From Turbatrix aceti (lineage: Eukaryota; Nematoda; Chromadorea; Rhabditida; Panagrolaimidae): a stretch of 64,000 nt of DNA. Made by a program: the position numbers and the translations under genes. The notes under the pieces were generated by a model. That model was not told where the DNA came from, ran no database searches, and worked only from the letters and a program-made list of their open reading frames with translations. This document shows positions 56,461 to 64,000 of this stretch, piece after piece; positions within the stretch are counted from its first letter, which is position 1; each line of letters begins with the position of its first letter. The stretch covers positions 5,976,718 through 6,040,717 of the forward strand of contig OZ017768.1 in the NCBI GenBank assembly GCA_963969345.1, read 5' to 3'.

Positions 56461-57085
56461 GATGGTTGTCAGAAACGGTTAGAAATCCCTGAAATGCACA
56501 AATAGAAACCAAATGACTCATCAAGCTCCCTTTAAAACCGCGGAACAAAACTAAAAACGCTCAAAAAGTGTATAAAACCTAATGCACACCGGCGGAGTTC
56601 TTCTGAATCATCCATCAACCACCCCACCTGCCTCACGTTGTGATGAAAAAACGTGAAAAGTAACGAAAGAGGCCGCAACAACAGCACTAGTGGTGTCCGT
56701 CATTCAATCGGCGTCAAGAAAAGCAACGAACAACCCAAACAAATTCTGGCAAACTGTCCTCAACCAGGTACAAGTTTTTTTCCAAACTTTTTTTGTACGT
56801 AGAAAAGGTTGTTATAGCAACCGTCGGGCCGCTTGATTACGTGGTAATTAACGGTACTAGACTTGGGTATACTGAGGAAAAGTTGCGTGGTTTACGATCC
56901 GTTTGGCGCTCTAAAATTATAAAAACTGTGAAACTCTCAAAGCGCTTTGCGCGAATCCCGACGCGAATATTTCCGCCATTGAATTTTGCTTTGCTTTTTC
57001 TGCGCTTCCTGGATTGTTTGATTTTGGCTGCATTGTTTTTGTCTTTTTTAATCCACACTAGTTTATTTTCCTCTTTTCAGTGTTG
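56461..57085. promoter_or_regulatory. Divergent promoter of VTA1 and WDR5
   Basis: Shared 5' region between the head-to-head genes. No TATA box is evident. At its right end CTCTTTTCAG (57071-57080) lies five bases before the WDR5 ATG and is a strong trans-splice acceptor or 5'-UTR intron end. Confidence 0.5.
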
Positions 57086-58547
<1,462 letters not shown>

Positions 58548-59079
58548 TCCATTGATCACGTCTGTAACATCGTTAACATCTATCTCTTCTTCTCAGTTGG
58601 ATATGTCATATTCCTGGGCGCTAATCTCCTTCCATTTTATGCTCCTACTGTGTCCTACACTTTTTCTCACGGCTGTAGTTTTGTTTGTTTGTTTTTTATT
58701 CCTCATCACATTGCACACACTGATTATTTATGATGATATTTTGTGGACAAAATTTTGTGTCAACCATTTTTCATTGTTTTTGGAATAATGATCTCGATTA
58801 AAAGTAATTACTTCTGTTGCTGCAAATAAGGGGACAAAATGCAAAAAAAAGACCACCGGAAGTGAGAAAAGAACCTACTTTATCGAAAAAGAACGTTGGA
58901 ACGTAAAATTGATCGTAACCGTACGTAACACTCAAAAATTTCACTTCAAGACCCTATCAAAATTGGCAAAGCGCGACGAATGTTTTCCTTCTGATTTCAC
59001 AGCGTAAAATTTCACGAGTTATTTAGTTTTCTTGACTCCAATTATTTCAGAGGGTCTCTGACATTGATTTTTTTTTGAA
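58548..59079. other. Intergenic between WDR5 and OTUD6
   Basis: T-rich 3' UTR of WDR5, then AT-rich sequence. ATTATTTCAG at 59041-59050, 30 bases before the next ATG, is an acceptor-like site. No gene is seen. Confidence 0.5.
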
Positions 59080-60062
59080 ATGACAGTCGAAGACTCTCTT
59101 TCTCCCGTTGAAACGCTTCAGAGCACCCACAGCAAGGAACGCAAGGAGCTCCGCTGTAAGTTTACGTTCATTTTTTATTTTTCATCTTAAAACGATAATT
59201 TTTAGCCAAGATTGCCGCTGCCAAACGGGGCATTGCAGCGACAGACAAGAAACGAAAGAAGGAAGTTGCAGCTCAGGCAGAAGCCTGGGAGAAAGAGCTT
59301 AACGACAGACACGCGAGGGAGCTCGCCGATGCGTTGAGTACTGCAACTGCCAACGTCAAGATCGTTGAAGACGTGGTCCCGACTCCTGCTGGGGAAGCCA
59401 ATGAAGAGGAAGAAGCGGGCGAGCAGACTCAGAAGGTGACCCGGAAGCAGAAGCGACAGGATAAGAAGGCCAAGGACGTCCAGAGGAGGCAAGATGCCGC
59501 GTTACGGGACCAGGAAGCCGCGCTCACGTCCAGGGCCACGCAAGAAAGGACTGCGATTGAAACACTCCTCGCTGAGAGGTCGCTGTCGTCGGTCGAGATT
59601 CCACCCGACGGTGACTGCTTGTTCAACGCCGTGGCGCATCAATTGGGCGTTCATGGCTTGCAAAAAGTCGGTTTTTATGATTACGGTTGCTTTTACGATC
59701 CTAAATTTTAGGCCACGGGCGAAGAAGTAAGGTTAGCAGCTGCAAACTACATCCGCGAGCATCACGACGACTTTCTGCCTTACCTGATGTCAGAATCCGG
59801 GGATCTGCTGGACGACGAAGGATTCGAAGCCTACTGCAACCGGATAGCGACGCCCAGCGCTTCTGGCGGCGATTGGGGCGGAGATGCCGAGCTTCGAGCG
59901 ATCAGTGCTGCCTTCGGTCACCCAATCGAGGTCCTCCAATACTCAGGCCTGAGCATTGTCTTCGGCGAGGACCTCAAGTCCCAGAAACTGACCGTAACAT
60001 ATCACAAGCATGCCTACGCCCTCGGCGAGCACTACAACTCGACGATTGCCCCACTTTTGTGA
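59080..60062 (+). CDS. OTUD6B: OTU deubiquitinase, OTUD6 type
   Basis: A cysteine protease that removes ubiquitin; OTUD6 proteins are linked to translation initiation and proteasome regulation. Three exons: 59080-59155, 59206-59666 and 59712-60062, giving 295 residues, the family's usual size. The first 145 residues are a charged helical coiled-coil (RHARELADALS, QKRQDKKAKDVQRRQDAALR). The OTU fold follows with the catalytic loop IPPDGDCLFNAVAHQLG (Asp160, nucleophile Cys163), the middle helices (VRLAAANYIREHHDDFLPYL, FEAYCNRIATPSASGGDWGG), LRAISAAFGHPIEVLQ and the ending ALGEHYNS carrying the likely catalytic His286. All required residues are present. The second intron starts with an unusual GTCGGT donor. 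The ELMO-domain gene starts 174 bases downstream. Confidence 0.94.
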
Positions 60063-60236
60063 TTTGTCATGTTTTTGTAGTTTCTTTGTTATTTTCGCAT
60101 AATTTAACACGATTTTTTTTGTCTTGCCGGATGGAGAATGACGTTGATGATGAGTCGGGAAGTCTCAGTGCCATTTACCTGTGTGATGTGCTGTTTCCGG
60201 GGTCGGGGAGCTGCAAGGTGTCGTTTTAGGCCAAAG
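60063..60236. other. Short intergenic gap, operon-like
   Basis: Between the OTUD6 stop and the preferred ELMOD ATG. T-rich sequence follows the stop, and CGTTTTAG ends at 60229, seven bases before ATG 60237. In-frame upstream ATGs at 60147 and 60150 would instead add about 30 residues. Confidence 0.4.
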
Positions 60237-61304
60237 ATGGCATCCATCGTGCAGGCTATGAATGATCTGGCCGAGTTCATCAAGGAACTCGTCCTCGAGG
60301 GCATGCTTCTTCTCATCGATATGTTTTCCAAGAAAACTCGTATTGAACGCATCGTGAGTTTTTATTTTATTCTGAAAATTTATTGAACATTTTTTTATTG
60401 ATTTCAGATGTACCAAAGCAGTTCCCCGCGCTCCTGCAAAAACGCCCGACTCGAAGTTGAACTCCGGAAATTCAAAAGTGAGAAGCTGAGGGAGTTTACG
60501 TGGGATTCCGACGAGGAATCTGAAATCGCAGAAACTCTCCTGCCGAATATCGACGACGAAGACGAAAAATCTGACTTTGCGAAGGCGCTGGCGTTGTCTT
60601 TGCGCCAGATCAAGGGATACGGCAAGCTCTGTCAAGAAGTAAGGAACCCAAAAAATCTTTTAGAAAACACATTTTTCATTTTTTTGCAGATCGAAGCGCG
60701 CCGAGTCATTGCCTACGATCCAGAAAGCGAAAAGCACGAAAAATTGCTTCTCAAACTCTGGAAACTCCTCAAGGAAGACGAAGAACTCGAATCTCGTCGG
60801 ACAAATCAGTGGCAGGATATTGGATTCCAGGGCGACGATCCGGCGACTGATTTCCGTGGAATGGGCATTCTGGGACTCGAACAGCTCGTATTCTTCGCCC
60901 AGTACGACGCCTCTAACGCTCAGCGCTGTCTGTCCATCTCCCTGCATCCAAAAATCGGTTTTCCCTTTGCTATATGCGGAATTACTATCACCAAGATCGC
61001 CAAGGATTTTCTCTATCGTGAAGACCTCAAAAATCATTTTTACAACTCTTCTCCGAAGCCGCCGACTCTGGATGACTTTCACCGGGTTTACTGTGAGTTT
61101 TTTATGGGTTTGGGCAATATTTAATCTTTTTGGTTGGTTTCAGGCAGAATATTCAGCCTCTACTGCGATTTCTGGGTCCAGGAAAACCCGGAATCAGTCA
61201 TGCAATTCAACCTTGTAAAAGAAAAGTTTGTCGTCAATCTGACCGAATACCTTCTTCGAGACAACGCAAACCTCGTGGCTGCTCGTCTGGAAGATATTGC
61301 GTGA
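60237..61304 (+). CDS. ELMOD: ELMO-domain protein (ELMOD family)
   Basis: ELMOD1-3 proteins are GTPase-activating proteins for ARL2, ARL3 and ARF GTPases. Four exons: 60237-60353, 60408-60638, 60690-61092 and 61144-61304; 303 residues. The N-terminus carries a hydrophobic helix (ELVLEGMLLLIDMFSKKTRI) like that of ELMOD proteins. The ELMO domain occupies the second half: LLLKLWKLLKEDEELESR, QWQDIGFQGDDPATDFRGMG, ILGLEQLVFFAQYD, FPFAICGITITKIAKDFL, SLYCDFWVQENPESVMQF and the end VVNLTEYLLRDN. The arginine of DFRGMG is the likely catalytic residue (the 'WxxxGFQxxxPxTDFRGxG' signature). An in-frame ATG at 60147 would add 30 residues; the 60237 start is preferred because an acceptor-like TTTTAG directly precedes it. 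Confidence 0.93.
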
Positions 61305-61941
61305 ACACAACGGGTACAACACAGCCATCGTTGCAACTTGCAAGTTGCGACGGCCAATCTCACTTTTGGTAAGATTTTCTTTTTTTCCGCATTGATTATG
61401 ATTTCTTGATTGATTGTGAACTAAACAGTTTATAAAAATTCTGAATGTGATATATGACACAGGCACAAGATAAGGTGCGCGCGCGCGCGCGTATTGTGTT
61501 CACTTTGGTACTTTGGTAAATTTTCAAAAATTTTTAGCCAAATTGGGGGCAAAAGTTCAAATTCAAAGGTTTTTCAGGTGTTGAGACAAGTTTTAGCGAC
61601 AAGTCTACCCGAAAGTAAACGGAAATAGTAAAAAAAAATCAGACAAATTGCCATAAATTGTTAGTGTTTTTTGAACTCAATTTGCCTTCGGTTTTCGATC
61701 CTTCAGGATTTGTGCGCTCGCTCCGCTCCTTTTTTTTCTAAATTATTTTCGCTCGCTCCGCTCCCGCTCAGCAGCGGAACGATTTCAGGAGCGGTCGAAA
61801 ACCCTGATGTCAGCGCAAAAGTCGCGAAAATCTCCGAGTACATGACAAAAAAAAACCAAATGAGCGTGCTTTACATATATTTTTTCAAACATGGAAATTC
61901 CTAACAATTTCAAACTATCGTAACAATGTCTGATGTCTGCC
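61305..61941. other. Convergent 3' ends of ELMOD and COQ8
   Basis: AT-rich. Includes a perfect 16-base palindrome GCAACTTGCAAGTTGC near 61334-61349 and a (GC)n run near 61474-61490. CGCTCGCTCCGCTCC words repeat at 61718-61768 next to GGTTTTCGAT-like ends, suggesting a decayed element. No gene is seen. Confidence 0.5.
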
Positions 61942-64000
61942 TCAAATCGGGGTGCCATCGATGTCGATGTCCTTGCCGTCCTCGCCGAAGGTGTACTGGT
62001 CGTAGATGTCTTCGTAGAGCGGCCCACAGGAGACCACCGCTCTCAGCTTCGACGCGAGAAGAAACGCGCCTGATAGCTTCCGGTGGAGAGAGTAAATCTC
62101 CTCAGGCGGAGACGTCAGCCGGTTCTCCAGCATCACAGGGATCAGGTCTCGTAGCCTCCTCGTCAGATCCTGTTTGGAGAAGTCATACGGCTTCTTGGCG
62201 GCCAGGGTCTCGCCGAGAATAGTGATCGAGCTGCAGTGAGCGTCTTCCATCACCTTGCTCTCGTAGCCGGTGAGGAAACCGATATCCTTGGAGTATTTGA
62301 GCATCTAAACTGTCCAAATTACCCAAAAACGCAAAAAAATAAGGTCAAATCGACTTTTTCACGGTCGTTATCGTAAGCTGCTCTCAAAATGTGCATGTAG
62401 CGGTCGGCGAAGATCTTTGCGTAGCTCCGAGACGCTCCAAAGTCGAGCAGGATGAGTCTTGGTTCTCCGGTTTCCGGGTGCTTTCCCAGGAAAAAGTTTG
62501 ACCAATTTGGATCCGTCTGAAAACCGTCCTGCTCATACCTGCGCAAAAAATGTGGCAAAGTCGTTTCAAAATTGGCAGAAAAGTACTAAAAACTATCAAA
62601 ATTGTCAAAAAAAACGCCAAAAAACCCGCAAAACTGGTAAAAAAGTACTAAAAACTATCAAATTGGTCAAACAGTGCCAAAAACCCTCAAAAATGATCCA
62701 AAACCCTCAAAAAAGGTAAAAAAAATGCCAAAAAATCTTCAAATTGGTCAAGCAGTGCCAAAAACCCTCAAAAATGCCAAAAACCCACAAAAATTGGTCA
62801 AAAACCCATAAAAATAGGTCAAAAACAGTAAAAAAGTACCAAAACAAACCTGCATAAACCGCCAAACAAAAATCTCCTTGAGACAAAGCTCCATAAACTT
62901 TGTCGCGAGATAGTCCCTCACGGCTTGGGGCTCATCCACGCACTTATCCACCGGCGTGCCCTCCACAAACTCCGTCGTCAGCACCCTCTTCGTCGACAGC
63001 GCCGGCACGACCCCAGGAATATAGAAATTGGGATCGTCGGCCAGGAGGCGCCGGAAGACGCCAATGGCTCTCGCTTCTCGCTCGTAGTCGCATTCAGCCC
63101 GCAGCTCGCGTCTCGCGACGGCGATGAAGTTTCCGAGGAACATTCCCTTCGGGAAGAGACCGCCAATGTTCATGACGGAGACCAGGTTGTTGATATCCGA
63201 ATCGATGCCCTCCGCGACGCCCGGGTACTGGATTTTGACGGCGACGTGTCGGCCGTCGAGGGTGACTGCGGAGTGCACCTGGCCGATGGAAGCTGCGGCG
63301 AAGGGCTTGTCGTCGAATTCGGCGAATCTCGATCGCCAGTCGTCGCCTAGCTCGCGTCGAAGCTGTGCGTGAACTTGCCGGATGGGCATGAAGTCGGCGG
63401 ACTGCCTCACGCGTTCAAAAATGTCGAGCAGGTAGCGGGGGACTAGTTCTTCGTCTGAAAAGGGTAAAAAACTTCAAAAATGGACCAAAAATGCAAAAAA
63501 AAACTCAAAACAGGTCAAAAACCTTAAAAAATGGTCCAAAAGTGCCAAAAACTCTCAAAAGCGGCCCAAAAATGCCAAAACCATTCAAAACTGATCAAAA
63601 AGCACCAAAAACATTCAAAACTGATCAAAAATACAAAAAACCTAGAAAATGATCAAAAAATGCCAAAAACCCTCCAAAAAAGCCCACCTTGTATGCTGAG
63701 CATCTGTCCCAGCTTCAGAGCAGCTCCGCGAACTCGACAGAGCGTGCTGACTATTCTTTCGGCATTTGAAGGCGTCAGAAAAGGATTCGACGATTCCACA
63801 GCCTGTGCGATGCCCAGCGTACGTTTCGTGACCTCCGCAACGGCACCTGAGCCCAGACCGACCGCCAACGCGCCGAAAGACGCCAAACGGCCTAATCTCG
63901 ACGACGGCACGCGTCTTTCCTTCGAATTCGCCATGACCGCCTCATGCGATGTCACTTTGACTTCGTAGTCCTTCGGGATGACAGGAGTGTATCGTATGCC
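61942..64000 (-). CDS. COQ8: COQ8/ADCK3 atypical kinase (5' end missing)
   Basis: An inner-mitochondrial-membrane UbiB-family ATPase needed for coenzyme Q biosynthesis, where it supports the COQ complex. Four exons are visible: 64000-63688 (runs off the window), 63454-62850, 62516-62355 and 62304-61942. Family signatures are all present: the KxGQ motif ([16 protein letters not shown]), the alanine-rich loop (AAASIGQVH), [10 protein letters not shown] with the ATP-site lysine, [21 protein letters not shown] as the DFG equivalent, [14 protein letters not shown] and [16 protein letters not shown]. The hydrophobic [15 protein letters not shown] segment in the first visible exon matches the matrix membrane anchor. 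The third intron uses an unusual GTCGAT donor, chosen because it restores the family's spacing exactly. Mitochondrial presequence and start lie outside the window. Confidence 0.95.
62517..63687. repeat. A-rich repeated phrases in COQ8 introns
   Basis: Two introns (62517-62849 and 63455-63687) are composed of variants of CCAAAAACCCTCAAAAATGG and AAAAACTATCAAAATTGGTC repeated about every 20-30 bases. The exon at 62850-63454 lies between them. The phrases resemble those in the VPS45 intron. Confidence 0.6.

Noticed and set aside
61690..61810. GGTTTTCGAT and TCGAAAACCCTG words facing each other around CGCTCGCTCCGCTCC repeats
   Set aside because: Looks like a decayed inverted-repeat element, but ends do not match well and no target duplication was found.

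Overview
The window is nuclear DNA of an animal, most likely a nematode. Coding exons are moderately GC-rich and are interrupted by many short, AT-rich introns with GTRAGT-type donors and T-rich TTTTCAG or TTTTTAG acceptors. The small heat-shock protein at 4074-4981 is of the roughly 110-residue HSP-12 type, and the giant filamin has three N-terminal CH domains like C. elegans FLN-2 and Drosophila Jitterbug. The nematode assignment is an inference from this gene content and style; no rRNA or mitochondrial marker is present. Exon boundaries were read by hand from splice signals and reading phase, and every recognised gene below closes in frame.

Layout, left to right. 1-452: the 3' end of an unrecognised plus-strand gene. 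1576-2765 (-): a two-exon gene for an unrecognised basic, Ser/Pro/His-rich protein, with two abutting CRE palindromes upstream. 3452-3580 (+): a possible tiny membrane protein. 4074-4981 (-): HSP-12-type chaperone. 5935-6674 (-): Tim9. 7194-9735 (-): kynurenine aminotransferase, with an unrelated two-exon membrane-protein gene (8114-8724, +) nested in its fourth intron-exon interval. 9972-10394: first copy of a GC-rich hAT-type MITE. 11301-13837 (+): a BED-finger/hAT-transposase-derived gene. 14316-14846 (-): LysM protein. 15869-17920 (-): VPS45. 18253-18677: second MITE copy. 19054-19293 (-): glycine-rich protein. 19566-20951 (-): tetraspanin with two alternative 3' ends. 22398-23999 (-): unrecognised multi-pass membrane protein. 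24126-24519 (-): a 66-residue protein gene just upstream of it.

25448-46789 (-) is one gene, a fln-2-type filamin: 20 coding exons, 3426 residues, three CH domains and about 24 filamin Ig repeats, plus an internal alternative first exon at 33631-33754 that gives an actin-binding-domain-free form of 2321 residues. 49660-49910 (-) encodes a 65-residue single-span membrane protein. 50646-54864 is a nest of palindromic non-coding mobile elements: three elements about 820-890 bp long with roughly 290-bp inverted arms, the third split by a 1.09-kb foldback element flanked by TTAA. 55207-56460 (-): VTA1; 57086-58547 (+): WDR5 (divergent from VTA1); 59080-60062 (+): OTUD6-type deubiquitinase; 60237-61304 (+): ELMO-domain protein, close enough behind OTUD6 to suggest an operon; 61942-64000 (-): COQ8, whose 5' end runs off the window.

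Several genes serve shared processes (VPS45 and VTA1 in endosomal trafficking; Tim9, COQ8 and possibly the aminotransferase in mitochondria), but neighbours are otherwise ordinary unlinked housekeeping genes. The most unusual material is the palindrome nest, the hAT-type MITE pair lying near a gene derived from a hAT transposase, the alternative terminal exons of the tetraspanin, the internal promoter of the filamin, and several very small genes hidden between larger ones.
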